A stretch of DNA of 64,000 bases from Kribbella sp. CA-293567 (GTDB lineage: Bacteria; Actinomycetota; Actinomycetes; Propionibacteriales; Kribbellaceae): assembly GCF_027627575.1 (NCBI RefSeq), contig NZ_CP114065.1, positions 2,728,001 to 2,792,000 on the forward strand, given 5' to 3'. Shown here piece after piece: positions 17,476 to 26,284 of this stretch. The translations under genes and the position numbers were made by a program. The notes under the pieces are model-generated. The model searched no databases, had not been told where the DNA came from, and saw nothing but the letters and a program-made list of their open reading frames with translations. The stretch's first letter is position 1. Each line of letters starts with the position of its first letter.

Positions 17476-18957
17476 ATGCGTACATACGAGGTCCGCACCC
17501 ACGGGTGTCAGATGAATGTCCACGACTCCGAGCGCCTGCGGGGCCTGCTGGAGGATGCGGGCTATGTCCGCGCGCCCGAGGGCGACCCGGCCGACGTGGT
17601 CGTCTTCAACACCTGCGCGGTCCGGGAGAACGCCGACAACAAGCTGTACGGCAACCTCGGACAGCTGGCGCCCGCGAAGGCCAGGAACCCGGGCATGCAG
17701 ATCGCCGTCGGTGGTTGCCTGGCCCAGAAGGACCGGGCCACCATCACCAAGAAGGCGCCCTGGGTGGACGTCGTCTTCGGCACCCACAACATCGGGTCGC
17801 TGCCGGTGCTGCTGGAGCGGGCCCGGATCGCCGAGGAGTCGCAGGTCGAGATCCTCGAGTCGCTCGACGTCTTCCCGTCCACGCTGCCGACCCGGCGCGA
17901 GTCGCCGTACTCGGCCTGGGTGTCGGTCAGCGTCGGCTGCAACAACACCTGCACGTTCTGCATCGTCCCGGCGCTGCGCGGCCGCGAGAAGGACCGCCGC
18001 CCGGGTGACGTGCTGGCCGAGGTCGAGGCACTGGTCGCCGAGGGCGTGCTCGAGGTGACCCTGCTGGGCCAGAACGTGAACTCGTACGGCGTCGAGTTCG
18101 GCGACCGGTACGCGTTCTCCAAGCTGCTCCGCGCCTGCGGCACGATCGACGGCCTGGAGCGGGTCCGGTTCACCTCGCCGCACCCGCGCGACTTCACCGC
18201 GGACGTGATCGAGGCGATGGCCGAGACGCCGAACGTGATGCCCTCGCTGCACATGCCGTTGCAGTCGGGCTCCGACCGGATCCTCAAGACGATGCGCCGG
18301 TCCTACCGCCGCGACCGCTACCTCAAGATCATCTCCGACGTCCGGGCCGCGATGCCGGACGCCGCGATCACCACCGACATCATCGTCGGCTTCCCCGGTG
18401 AGACCGAGGAGGACTTCCAGGGCACGCTCGACGTCGTCCGCCAGGCCCGCTTCGCGGGCGCCTTCACCTTCCAGTACTCCAAGCGCCCTGGCACTCCCGC
18501 CGAGTCGATGGAGGACCAGGTGCCGCACGCCGTGGTCCAGGAGCGCTATCTGCGCCTGGTCGAGCTGCAGGACGAGATGGCCTGGGGTGAGAACAAGTCG
18601 GTCGTCGGCCGCTCGGTCGAGGTGCTGATCGCCGAGGGGGAGGGGCGCAAGGACGCCGCCACCCAGCGGCTGTCCGGCCGGGCCCGCGACAACCGCCTGG
18701 TCCACTTCGCGCTGCCGGAGGGCGTCGAGAAGCCGCGCCCCGGCGACATGGCGACGGTCGAGGTCACCTACGCGGCGCCGCATCACCTGGTGGCCGACGT
18801 CTTCGGTTCAGTACGCCGTACTCGCGCCGGCGACGCCTGGGAGCGAGCCCAGGACGCGCCGCCGTCCGCCGGTACTCCGGGCGTCCTGCTCGGCATGCCC
18901 GTGATCGGCAAGCCGGCCGACCTGGCCCCCGCCACCGGCGGTTGCCAGGTCGGCTGA
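17476..18957 (+). CDS. miaB: tRNA-2-methylthio-N6-dimethylallyladenosine synthase MiaB
   Basis: This radical-SAM methylthiotransferase acts on i6A37 made by MiaA, giving ms2i6A37 in tRNAs reading UNN codons. The 493-residue length is typical. The N-terminal cluster cysteines are Cys11 (THGCQMN), Cys47 (FNTCAVREN) and Cys81 (GGCLAQ). The SAM cluster is Cys155, Cys159 and Cys162 (CNNTCTFC). A TRAM domain follows at the C-terminus. The ATG at 17476 gives the canonical start; the frame stays open 48 codons upstream without merit. TAGGCT at 17457-17462 is a possible -10 element. miaA lies 3.1 kb downstream. Confidence 0.95.
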   Translation: MRTYEVRTHGCQMNVHDSERLRGLLEDAGYVRAPEGDPADVVVFNTCAVRENADNKLYGNLGQLAPAKARNPGMQIAVGGCLAQKDRATITKKAPWVDVVFGTHNIGSLPVLLERARIAEESQVEILESLDVFPSTLPTRRESPYSAWVSVSVGCNNTCTFCIVPALRGREKDRRPGDVLAEVEALVAEGVLEVTLLGQNVNSYGVEFGDRYAFSKLLRACGTIDGLERVRFTSPHPRDFTADVIEAMAETPNVMPSLHMPLQSGSDRILKTMRRSYRRDRYLKIISDVRAAMPDAAITTDIIVGFPGETEEDFQGTLDVVRQARFAGAFTFQYSKRPGTPAESMEDQVPHAVVQERYLRLVELQDEMAWGENKSVVGRSVEVLIAEGEGRKDAATQRLSGRARDNRLVHFALPEGVEKPRPGDMATVEVTYAAPHHLVADVFGSVRRTRAGDAWERAQDAPPSAGTPGVLLGMPVIGKPADLAPATGGCQVG

Positions 18958-18959
18958 CC

Positions 18960-20786
18960 TCACGCGGTCAGGAACTCCTTCGACGTCAGCGCCCGGTCGA
19001 CGATCCGGAGCTCGCCGATATGGCCGGCGAAGGTCTGCTCGATCTGGTTGGCGTAGTGGTTCGCGCCCAGCAGCCACGGCTTGCCGGCGGTGGCGAGGCC
19101 GTTGGAGCGGGTCGAGGGGTTGCGCAGCAATTCCGACGAGTCGACGTACAAGGTGGTGCGGCGACCGTCGTTCACCACCGCGAGGTGGAACCAGCGCCCG
19201 GCGAGTTCCTCGTGCCCCCAGTTGGTGAAGGTGTCGGTCCGGTCGAGCGGGTAGACCGCCCACTGCAGTTGCCGTCCGCCGGAGAAGGCGAGGTTGACGA
19301 CCGGCTCGGAGGTGTCGCCGCCGGTCTTGCCCGCGTCGGCGCCGGTGCCCAGCCTGCTGAGCAGTCCCTGCCAGGAGTGGTCCGCGCCGTCGTCGGTGAG
19401 TTTCACGAAGGCCTCGATGGTGTAGCCGCCCTGGAAGGTCAGCCGGTTCAGCGGCGCGTTGTCGGCGGTTCGCAGATAGCCGCCGCGGGCCGGGTTCTTG
19501 CCGCCGCCGAACAGCCAGCTCGCGTGGCCGGGCTGGTCCGGATGGAACTCGGCGGAAGCCTTGAGGCTGTCCGCCGGGCTGCCGGGCAGCAGCACCGGTG
19601 TCAGGTCGTTGCCCCGGCCCGAGTGGTCGACCACTCGGGACCCGACCGGCCCGTCGAGGCGCCAGTACGCGACGGTGCCCGGAATGACCTGGGCGGCAGC
19701 CGGTCGCGCAGGCCGCACCGGCTCCGGCGCGAAGCCGGCGAACCGGGCCGCGAAGTCGATCGGCAGGCTGAAGCGGTTGACGTCGCCGGTCAGCTCGACC
19801 TCCCGCTCGGCCAGCTCGGAGCGCCGCGACGGTTTCTGGGCCAGGATCCAGGGATTGATCGTCTCGACGTCGATCGTGTTCCGGGCCAGGTCGAAGTGGT
19901 AGAGGCGGACCATCGCGCCGCCGCCGTAGTACCGGTCCTGGTAGTTGGTGATGTGCAGGTGCACGTCGTGCCCGGCGGCGTTCTGCCGGACCGTCCGGCC
20001 GGGCGGCCAGTAGTGGCCGTTCAGGGTCAGGAAGATCTGGTCGTTGCCCTTGACAAGCTGTTCCCAGACCCGGTTGCCGTGACCGGACAGTTGCGCGACG
20101 CCCTGGCCGCCGTCGGCGTGCACGAGTTCGTGCGTGGTCAGGATCACCGGCAGCGTGGGGTGCTCGGCGATCACCTTGCGGGCCCAGGCGAATCCGGCGT
20201 CCGACGGCCGCCAGTCCATTGCCAGCAGCAACCACTGCCGCCCGCCGGCGCGGAACACGTGGTAGGAGTTGTAGCCGTCCGGCGTCGAGCCGCCGTACGT
20301 GCTCATCCGGCGGAACCGCTGCGGCCCGAACGCCCGCAGGTACGGCGTATCGCCCCGCTGGTCGGTGGTCCGGCCGTCGATGTCGTGGTTGCCCGCGAGC
20401 ACGCTGTACGGCATCCGGGCCCGGTCCAGTACCGCGAAGACCGGGTCGGCCTGGGCGAACTCCGAAGCCTGCGCGTTCTCGACCACGTCGCCCAGGTGCG
20501 CGGTGAAGACGATGTTGTCCACGCCTCGCTGGTCGATCAGGTACTCGAAGGTCGCGGTCAGCGGCGCGGGATCGCCCCGGTCCAGATCGAACAGGTACTG
20601 CGTGTCCGGTACGACGGCCAGCGTGAACCGCGGATCCTCCGGATCGGGTCTGGCCGAAGATGCCTGGCTGCCGGCAGCGGCTGCCGTCGGCGCTCCGATC
20701 AGGCCACCGCCGACGGCGGCACCTGCGCCGAGAACCCCCGCCTGGAGAAGCCGGCGCCTGCTCGTTCCGTCGTACTGCTCGTCCAT
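18960..20786 (-). CDS. Tat-exported metallophosphoesterase with C-terminal LamG-like domain
   Basis: The 608-residue product begins with a twin-arginine signal (SRRRLLQAGVLGAGAAVGG). Calcineurin-like metallophosphoesterase motifs follow: VPDTQYLFD, FTAHLGDVVEN, VLAGNHDID and LTTHELVH, with metal ligands Asp, His and Asn. From about residue 390 a concanavalin/LamG jelly-roll domain is visible (VAYWRLDGPVGSRVVDHSGRG ... FTIEAFVK-type core ... IGELRIVDRAL). Likely role: extracellular phosphodiester or phosphomonoester hydrolysis with a glycan-binding module. Substrate unknown. It converges on miaB with only 2 bp between the stops. Confidence 0.85.
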   Translation of the reverse strand: MDEQYDGTSRRRLLQAGVLGAGAAVGGGLIGAPTAAAAGSQASSARPDPEDPRFTLAVVPDTQYLFDLDRGDPAPLTATFEYLIDQRGVDNIVFTAHLGDVVENAQASEFAQADPVFAVLDRARMPYSVLAGNHDIDGRTTDQRGDTPYLRAFGPQRFRRMSTYGGSTPDGYNSYHVFRAGGRQWLLLAMDWRPSDAGFAWARKVIAEHPTLPVILTTHELVHADGGQGVAQLSGHGNRVWEQLVKGNDQIFLTLNGHYWPPGRTVRQNAAGHDVHLHITNYQDRYYGGGAMVRLYHFDLARNTIDVETINPWILAQKPSRRSELAEREVELTGDVNRFSLPIDFAARFAGFAPEPVRPARPAAAQVIPGTVAYWRLDGPVGSRVVDHSGRGNDLTPVLLPGSPADSLKASAEFHPDQPGHASWLFGGGKNPARGGYLRTADNAPLNRLTFQGGYTIEAFVKLTDDGADHSWQGLLSRLGTGADAGKTGGDTSEPVVNLAFSGGRQLQWAVYPLDRTDTFTNWGHEELAGRWFHLAVVNDGRRTTLYVDSSELLRNPSTRSNGLATAGKPWLLGANHYANQIEQTFAGHIGELRIVDRALTSKEFLTA

Positions 20787-20880
20787 CCGTGCCTCCGGGT
20801 GCTGAGCCGGCGCCTCACGCCCCGGCGTACCGCAGGCACTCTAGAACGACTTTGTCCTGACCATGTGAACAGCAAACGAA

Positions 20881-21333
20881 CTACGCGAAACCGTGCGCGA
20901 CGACCGCCGGGATGCTCCCGTCGCGCAGGCCGGCCAGCACTCGTGCCTCATGCGGCACGACCGGATCCGGAAGCTTGTCCAGCGAGAACCACTCCAGCCC
21001 GGCCGCTTTGCCGGGCTCCATCAGCCGGGGCTCACCGGTCCAGCGACTGGCGGTAAAGAAGAAGTCGACGCGTTCGTCGATGGCCAGTCCGTTGCCACCG
21101 GTCCGGTGCATCGCGGTCACCGGCACCAGGTCGGCCGGGTCGATCTCCACCCCGACCTCCTCCAGGACCTCACGCGCCGCCGCGGCCAGGACCGACTCGC
21201 CGTACTCGACGTGCCCGGCCGCCATCGCCCAGTAGCCGTCCATGTAGCCGGTGTTGGCCCTGAGCAACAACAGCACCTCGTCGCCGCGCCGCAACGCCAC
21301 ATAGGCCGCGGGAATCACCTGAAACCGATCCAT
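20881..21333 (-). CDS. NUDIX hydrolase
   Basis: A 150-residue protein with a complete Nudix box: G-H-V-E-Y-G-E-S at its start, followed by AAAREVLEEVGVEI (GX5EX7REUXEEXGU). Family members hydrolyse nucleoside diphosphates linked to another group, using Mg2+. The substrate cannot be told. The ATG at 21333 follows GGTGG; a GTG three codons upstream is possible. In many actinobacteria a NUDIX gene lies between miaB and miaA, as here. Confidence 0.85.
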   Translation of the reverse strand: MDRFQVIPAAYVALRRGDEVLLLLRANTGYMDGYWAMAAGHVEYGESVLAAAAREVLEEVGVEIDPADLVPVTAMHRTGGNGLAIDERVDFFFTASRWTGEPRLMEPGKAAGLEWFSLDKLPDPVVPHEARVLAGLRDGSIPAVVAHGFA

Positions 21334-21357
21334 GACCGCCACCCTAGGGACGTAGCG

Positions 21358-21396
21358 ACCGAGGGCCGCAAGGGGAGTCCCCTTGCGGCCCTCGGT
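21358..21396 (-). terminator. Very strong palindromic terminator
   Basis: Nineteen-base arms (21358-21376 and 21378-21396) around a single central base make a near-perfect palindrome downstream of the antitoxin-like gene and upstream of the NUDIX gene on the same strand. Confidence 0.8.
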
Positions 21397-21404
21397 GTGA
21401 GAGA

Positions 21405-21641
21405 TCAGGCAGGCTTGTTGGCGATGTCGTCGTCCTGGCCGTCCAGGCCGTCGAGCCCGTCCTTGGCCTTGTCGACGCCCTGGTCGATCTTGTCGCCGTA
21501 CTTGCCGCCGGTCTTCTCGTCAACGAAGTCGCCGGCCTTGTCGAGTCCGCCGCCGACCTTGTCGCCGTGCTGGTCGACCAGGTCACCGGCCTTGTCCTTC
21601 AGGTCCTCGGCCTTGCCCTTGAACTTGTCGAAGATGCCCAT
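21405..21641 (-). CDS. MT0933-type antitoxin-like small protein
   Basis: A 78-residue, very charged, probably helical protein starting MGIFDKFKGKAEDLKDKAGD and containing GLDKAGDFVDEKTGGKYGDKI. This matches the MT0933_antitox (Rv0909-like) family of actinobacteria. Its heptad pattern with regular Lys-Asp spacing also recalls CsbD-like stress proteins. No toxin gene lies beside it, so a true toxin-antitoxin role is doubtful. A strong hairpin follows the stop. Confidence 0.75.
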   Translation of the reverse strand: MGIFDKFKGKAEDLKDKAGDLVDQHGDKVGGGLDKAGDFVDEKTGGKYGDKIDQGVDKAKDGLDGLDGQDDDIANKPA

Positions 21642-21732
21642 CGCGTGGGGCTCCCATTCCTAGCGTAGTGAACTACTTACAGACAGCTAGCGGTGATCTT
21701 CGCACCAACGGGGCCCCAGGTGTGGGAGGTGC

Positions 21733-21936
21733 TCAGGCCGGATCGCCGGTGGGCTCGGTCTCCACGTCGCCGCCCGAGTCGGTGCCTTCCTTGCCGCTGC
21801 CGCCGGCCTCGACGTCACCACCGCTGCGCTTCAGTTCGACGTCGCCGCCACTGCGCTTGAGCTCGGCGAGATTCTCCTCGCCCTGGCCGAAAGCGTCCTT
21901 GGCCGCGTCGGCGCCTTCTTCGAATTGATTCGACAC
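21733..21936 (-). CDS. Small acidic protein with a duplicated motif
   Basis: A GTG at 21936 preceded by GGGAGGA gives a 67-residue acidic product starting SNQFEEGADAAKDAFGQGE. It contains a direct repeat of ELKRSGGDV and a Gly/Ser/Glu-rich tail. No family recognised. It is in the same orientation as the MT0933-like gene, with about 90 bp between them. The open frame extends upstream, but the ribosome binding site favours this start. Confidence 0.5.
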   Translation of the reverse strand: MSNQFEEGADAAKDAFGQGEENLAELKRSGGDVELKRSGGDVEAGGSGKEGTDSGGDVETEPTGDPA

Positions 21937-22077
21937 TGATGTTCCTCCCGAGTCGGTGCTGCGAACTTGCTCTTGTCCTACCGAACCCAGGGGGTCATCA
22001 CAACCCTGACCGGGGTTGTTTGTCCCAGACTTCACGCCGTCGGCCGGTCCGGCCGGCGGCACTGTCACACTACAGAG

Positions 22078-23049
22078 ATGGTCGAGTCACTCGTCGTCGC
22101 CGTCGTGGGTCCCACGGCGGCCGGAAAATCCGACCTGTCGGTTGCCCTGTGCAAGCAGTTGCCCGGCGAGGTGGTGAACGCCGACGCGATGCAGGTCTAC
22201 CGCGGGATGGACATCGGGACGGCGAAGATCACGCCGGCCGAGCGGGCCGGCGTACCGCATCATCTGCTCGACATCCTCGACGTCACCCAGACCGCGACGG
22301 TGGCCGACTTCCAGCAACTGGCCAGGGCGGCGATCGACGACTGCCTGGGCCGGCAGGTGGTTCCGGTGCTGACCGGCGGGTCCGCGCTCTACGTCCGCGC
22401 GATCCTCGACGACTTCGAGTTCCCCGGCACCGATCCGGCGGTCCGGGAGCGGCTGGAGGCCGAGCTCGAGGACCACGGATCGGGCGCGTTGCACGCCAAG
22501 CTGGCCGCGGTCGATCCGGCCGCCGCCCGGCAGATCCTGCCCAGCAACGGCCGCCGGATCGTCCGCGCGCTCGAGGTGATCGAGCTCACCGGCGGCCCGT
22601 ACGTCGCGACGCTGCCCGAGCGCACCTACATCTACCCGGGCGCGGTGACCCTCGGACTCGACGTTCCCCGCCCGGTGCTGGAAGAGCGGATCAACCGCCG
22701 GGTGGACCGGATGTTCGAGCAGGGATTCGTCGACGAGGTGAGATCCCTGCTCGGCCACGGGCTGCTGGACGGCGTCACCGCGCACCGCGCACTCGGCTAC
22801 TCTCCGGTGATCGCGCTGCTGCGCGGTGAGCTGTCCGAAGCCGAGGCGCGCGAGAAGACCGCGCAGACCACCCGCCGGTTCGCGCGACGGCAGGACTCCT
22901 GGTTCCGCAAGGATCCACGGATCACCTGGCTGCCCTGGGATGCGCCCGATCTCGTCGACCAGGCTCTGCACGTAGTACGAGGCAACCGTCCGGCCTCCCA
23001 CGACGTAGTCGAGGTGGAAGGCGCGCGGCATGTCGATGCGAGGGGGTGA
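22078..23049 (+). CDS. miaA: tRNA dimethylallyltransferase MiaA
   Basis: MiaA transfers the dimethylallyl group from DMAPP to N6 of A37, the substrate for MiaB. The 323-residue product has the P-loop GPTAAGKS at 11-18, the DAMQVYRGMDIGTAK motif, VPVLTGGSALYVRAI, NGRRIVRALEV and the RFARRQDSWFRKDPRI motif. The ATG at 22078 places the P-loop at the normal distance. The last 20 bp overlap the start of the sigma-factor gene. Confidence 0.95.
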   Translation: MVESLVVAVVGPTAAGKSDLSVALCKQLPGEVVNADAMQVYRGMDIGTAKITPAERAGVPHHLLDILDVTQTATVADFQQLARAAIDDCLGRQVVPVLTGGSALYVRAILDDFEFPGTDPAVRERLEAELEDHGSGALHAKLAAVDPAAARQILPSNGRRIVRALEVIELTGGPYVATLPERTYIYPGAVTLGLDVPRPVLEERINRRVDRMFEQGFVDEVRSLLGHGLLDGVTAHRALGYSPVIALLRGELSEAEAREKTAQTTRRFARRQDSWFRKDPRITWLPWDAPDLVDQALHVVRGNRPASHDVVEVEGARHVDARG

Positions 23050-23572
23050 CCGTGAGGCCGAGTTCCGCGAGTACGTCGTCGCGGACCGCAGCAGACTGAT
23101 GCGTACGGCGATGCTGCTGACCGCCGGGGATCGGTACACCGCCGAGGATCTGGTGCAGACCGCCTGCACCCGGGTCTACGTGCACTGGCACCGGATCCGG
23201 CACGAAGGCGCCGGGCCGTACGCGCACCGCATCCTGGTCAACGCCTTCCTGGACGAACGCCGCCGGGCCGGCCGCCACCCCGAGGTGGTGACCGCCGAGA
23301 CGTTCGAGCCGAGATCGCCGGAGCAGACCGATCCGGTGGACACCCTTCTGGTCCGCAAGGCGCTGCTCGACCTGGCGCCGCGACAGCGGGCCGTGCTGGT
23401 GCTCAGGTACTTCGAGGATCTCGACGTGGCCACCTGCGCCCGGATCCTGGAGTGCACCGAAGGCACCGTGAAGAGCCAGACCGCGAAAGCACTGAAACGA
23501 CTGAAGGACCTGATGGCCGACGATCCGGCCACGGATCCGGCGACGGGGAGCACTGAGAAGTGGACGACGTGA
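23030..23572 (+). CDS. SigE-family ECF RNA polymerase sigma factor
   Basis: A 180-residue group IV sigma factor of the Streptomyces SigE-like subgroup. Region 2 is AEDLVQTACTRVYVHW with HRILVNAFLDERRR. Region 4 is LAPRQRAVLVLRYFEDLDVATCARILECTEGTVKSQTAKALKRL. Starts at 23030 or 23036 are both possible, and both lie inside the end of miaA. The next gene starts 13 bp before its stop, so the two form a coupled pair. Target genes are unknown. Confidence 0.9.
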   Translation: MSMRGGDREAEFREYVVADRSRLMRTAMLLTAGDRYTAEDLVQTACTRVYVHWHRIRHEGAGPYAHRILVNAFLDERRRAGRHPEVVTAETFEPRSPEQTDPVDTLLVRKALLDLAPRQRAVLVLRYFEDLDVATCARILECTEGTVKSQTAKALKRLKDLMADDPATDPATGSTEKWTT

Positions 23573-24261
23573 AGAAGCTGCTGGCGGAGTTCGCCGACCG
23601 TTCGGTCGACGGCATCCCGCCGGCCGACGTGGACGCGGACGTGGCGCGGGGCCGTCGCGCGCTGCGCCGGATCAGGGCGCGCCGCCGGGTCACGGGCGTG
23701 CTGTGCATCGCCGCGGCGACCACCGCCGTACTCGCTCTCGGTCAGCTCAAGTGGTGGGGCGGCGATCAGTCGCAGGTCGCGGGCGGTGCCGGCGAGGCCG
23801 CACCGGCATCGGTCACCGGATCGGCCACGAAGCCCGTGGCCACACCGAGCGTGCAGGACTCCGACGGCGAGATCGAGTTGTACTCCGGCCCGGCCGTCTC
23901 GCTGGTCACCAACAGAGAAGCCTGGAACAGCATCACCTGCTCCCTGACACCGCAGGGCTGGACGCCGCAGCAACCGGTCGGCACCGACCACGTCCTGCTG
24001 GCGCCGCCCACCATGCGAACCGGTGACCTCGGGGAGAACGACGGGCTGGAGCTCCGGGCCGAGCCGCAGGCCCTGAGCCTGACCGCCACCCGGGTGACCT
24101 CGGCCGGCGGCAAGGTGTTCCACCTCGGGCAGACAGGTGGCCGCGAAACCGGGCAGGTGCTGCTCGGTGAGCGCTGGCTGCTGGTCCAGTTGCCGGCCGG
24201 CAACCTGGACTGGAACGACGACCTCCTGCGCCGTTTCATGGCGTCCTGCTCGGTCAACTGA
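23560..24261 (+). CDS. Membrane-anchored protein coupled to the ECF sigma factor
   Basis: The 233-residue product has an N-terminal cytoplasmic part with ADVDADVARGRRALRRIRARRR, one membrane segment at about residues 45-62 and an exported domain of about 165 residues. Genes of this layout next to SigE-family sigma factors are often membrane partners or anti-sigma-like proteins. No zinc-finger HxxxCxxC anti-sigma motif is visible, so a regulatory role is inferred from position only. Confidence 0.6.
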   Translation: MDDVKKLLAEFADRSVDGIPPADVDADVARGRRALRRIRARRRVTGVLCIAAATTAVLALGQLKWWGGDQSQVAGGAGEAAPASVTGSATKPVATPSVQDSDGEIELYSGPAVSLVTNREAWNSITCSLTPQGWTPQQPVGTDHVLLAPPTMRTGDLGENDGLELRAEPQALSLTATRVTSAGGKVFHLGQTGGRETGQVLLGERWLLVQLPAGNLDWNDDLLRRFMASCSVN

Positions 24262-24370
24262 CACCCGCGCGGCGCCGCGACACGCGCCCGGAGACGCGCC
24301 AGGACTGGCGGACACGCCGTGAAGACGGTAGGCAGGCCCTGTCCCTGTACGCCGATTTCGCGGAGGACCC

Positions 24371-26209
24371 GTGACCCCGAAACGCCTGGCCGCCACCCTG
24401 ACAGCGGGTGCACTGGTACTGACCGGCCTGTCCGCCAGTACCGCTACCGCCGCCCAGAGCGGCCATCACACCCCGCGGCCGCCCGCCAAGAACGCCACCG
24501 CGATCGGGTTCGGCGGCGCGGTCGCGTCCGTCGACGCCGACGCCACCGCCATCGGCCTGTCCGTGCTGCGTCGCGGCGGCAACGCTGTCGACGCGGCAGT
24601 GGCGACCGCGGCCGCCCTCGGGGTGACCGAGCCGTACTCCGCCGGTATCGGTGGTGGCGGCTACTTCGTCTACTACAGCGCGAAGAACCGCAAGGTGTAC
24701 ACGATCGACGGTCGTGAGACGGCACCGAAGGCGATGCCGAACGACGCCTTCATCAACCCGGCCACCGGCAAGGCGTACACGTTCTTCCCCGACCTGGTGA
24801 CGTCCGGCGTCTCGGTCGGTACGCCGGGCACGCTGGCGACCTGGGACTCGGCCCTGCGCTCGTGGGGCACACTCTCGCTGGGCAAGGCGCTGAAGCCGTC
24901 CGTGGAGCTCGCCGACAAGGGTTTCGTGATCGATCAGACCTTCCGCAACCAGACCCTCGACAACAAGGCCCGCTTCTCGGCGATCACGCCGACGGCGAAG
25001 CTGTTCCTGCCCAACGGAGACGCTCCGGTGGTCGGCTCGGTCTTCAAGAACAAGGAGCTCGCCAGGACCTACGAACTGATCGGCAAGAAGGGGCCGTCGG
25101 CGTTCTACACCGGGCCGCTGGCCAAGGAGATCGAGACGGCCGTCAAGACACCGCCGAAGGCCCCCGGCGCGACCCTGCCGGTGATGCCCGGGCATCTGAC
25201 GACGGGCGACCTGGCGAAGTACAAGGTGATCAACCGCGAGCCCACGAAGGTCCGGTACGACGGGCTCGACGTCTACGGCATGGCCCCGTCCTCCTCGGGC
25301 GGTACGACGGTCGGCGAGGCCCTCAATATCCTCACCCCGCTGAAGCTCTCGAAACAGTCGACTCCGCAGGCGCTGCACTCCTACCTGGAGGCGTCCGCGC
25401 TGTCGTTCGCCGACCGCGGCAAGTACGTCGGCGACCCGGCGTTCGTGAACGTGCCGACCAAGGAGCTGTTGTCGAAGGGCTTCGGCGCCGAGCGTTCCTG
25501 CCTGATCGACCCGGCGAAGGCCTCGGTCAAGCCGCTCGCGCCTGGTTCGGCGGACGGCTCGTACTCCGGTTGCCCGACCCCGGTCGCTTCGCCAGAGAAG
25601 CCCGACACCGAAGGCCTGTCGACGACGCACCTGGTCTCGGCGGACAAGTGGGGCAACGTCGTCTCCTACACGCTGACCATCGAGCAGACCGGCGGCTCCG
25701 GCATCACCGTGCCGGGGCGTGGCTTCCTGCTGAACAACGAACTGACCGACTTCTCGACCGTCTACGACGCCGCCGACCCGAACCGGATCCAGCCGCTCAA
25801 GCGGCCCCGCTCCTCGATGTCGCCGACCATCGTCCTGAAGCACGGCAAGCCTTTCCTCGCCCTCGGCTCGCCCGGCGGCTCGACCATCATCACCACCGTC
25901 CTCCAGACCCTGACCAACCGGCTCGACCGAGGCATGACGCTCCCCGAGGCCGTCGCCGCTCCCCGAGCCTCCCAGCGCAACACGGCGAACGTCACCGCGG
26001 AACCCTCGTTCATCGACGCCTACGGCACCAGCCTCAAGCCCTACGGCCACACCCTCGTCCCAGCCGGTGACGCCCTCACCTCAGCCGCCGAGATCGGCGC
26101 CGTCGCAGCCCTCGAAGTACTCCCCGGCGGCGGCTACCTGGCCTCCGCAGAACCGAAACGCCGCGGCGGCGGCGCCGCCGGCACAGTCCACCAACTCTGG
26201 CCCCGCTAG
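24371..26209 (+). CDS. ggt: Secreted gamma-glutamyltransferase
   Basis: GGT cleaves or transfers the gamma-glutamyl group of glutathione and related compounds outside the cytoplasm. The 612-residue precursor has a signal peptide (about 1-30), the N-terminal ASVDADATAIGLSVLRRGGNAVDAAVA motif, and the autocatalytic processing site with nucleophile Thr418 in GLSTTHLVSADKWGN. The GSPGGSTIITTVLQ motif near the C-terminus binds the gamma-glutamyl moiety. The GTG start follows CGGAGGA. A hairpin follows the stop. Confidence 0.92.
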   Translation: MTPKRLAATLTAGALVLTGLSASTATAAQSGHHTPRPPAKNATAIGFGGAVASVDADATAIGLSVLRRGGNAVDAAVATAAALGVTEPYSAGIGGGGYFVYYSAKNRKVYTIDGRETAPKAMPNDAFINPATGKAYTFFPDLVTSGVSVGTPGTLATWDSALRSWGTLSLGKALKPSVELADKGFVIDQTFRNQTLDNKARFSAITPTAKLFLPNGDAPVVGSVFKNKELARTYELIGKKGPSAFYTGPLAKEIETAVKTPPKAPGATLPVMPGHLTTGDLAKYKVINREPTKVRYDGLDVYGMAPSSSGGTTVGEALNILTPLKLSKQSTPQALHSYLEASALSFADRGKYVGDPAFVNVPTKELLSKGFGAERSCLIDPAKASVKPLAPGSADGSYSGCPTPVASPEKPDTEGLSTTHLVSADKWGNVVSYTLTIEQTGGSGITVPGRGFLLNNELTDFSTVYDAADPNRIQPLKRPRSSMSPTIVLKHGKPFLALGSPGGSTIITTVLQTLTNRLDRGMTLPEAVAAPRASQRNTANVTAEPSFIDAYGTSLKPYGHTLVPAGDALTSAAEIGAVAALEVLPGGGYLASAEPKRRGGGAAGTVHQLWPR

Positions 26210-26221
26210 CCCGAACGCCGC

Positions 26222-26253
26222 GTGGGGCAGGACGGGAATTGAGCCTGCCCCAC
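26222..26253 (+). terminator. Hairpin terminator after ggt
   Basis: A perfect 10-bp stem (26222-26231 and 26244-26253) with a 12-nt loop follows the ggt stop codon, just ahead of the insertion sequence. Confidence 0.65.
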
Positions 26254-26284
26254 CTCGCGGACGCGTCGCCGATGCGTGGATCCT

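Noticed and set aside
18942..21056. A 704-codon plus-strand frame
   Set aside because: It is antisense to the metallophosphoesterase gene and part of the NUDIX gene; no domain visible.
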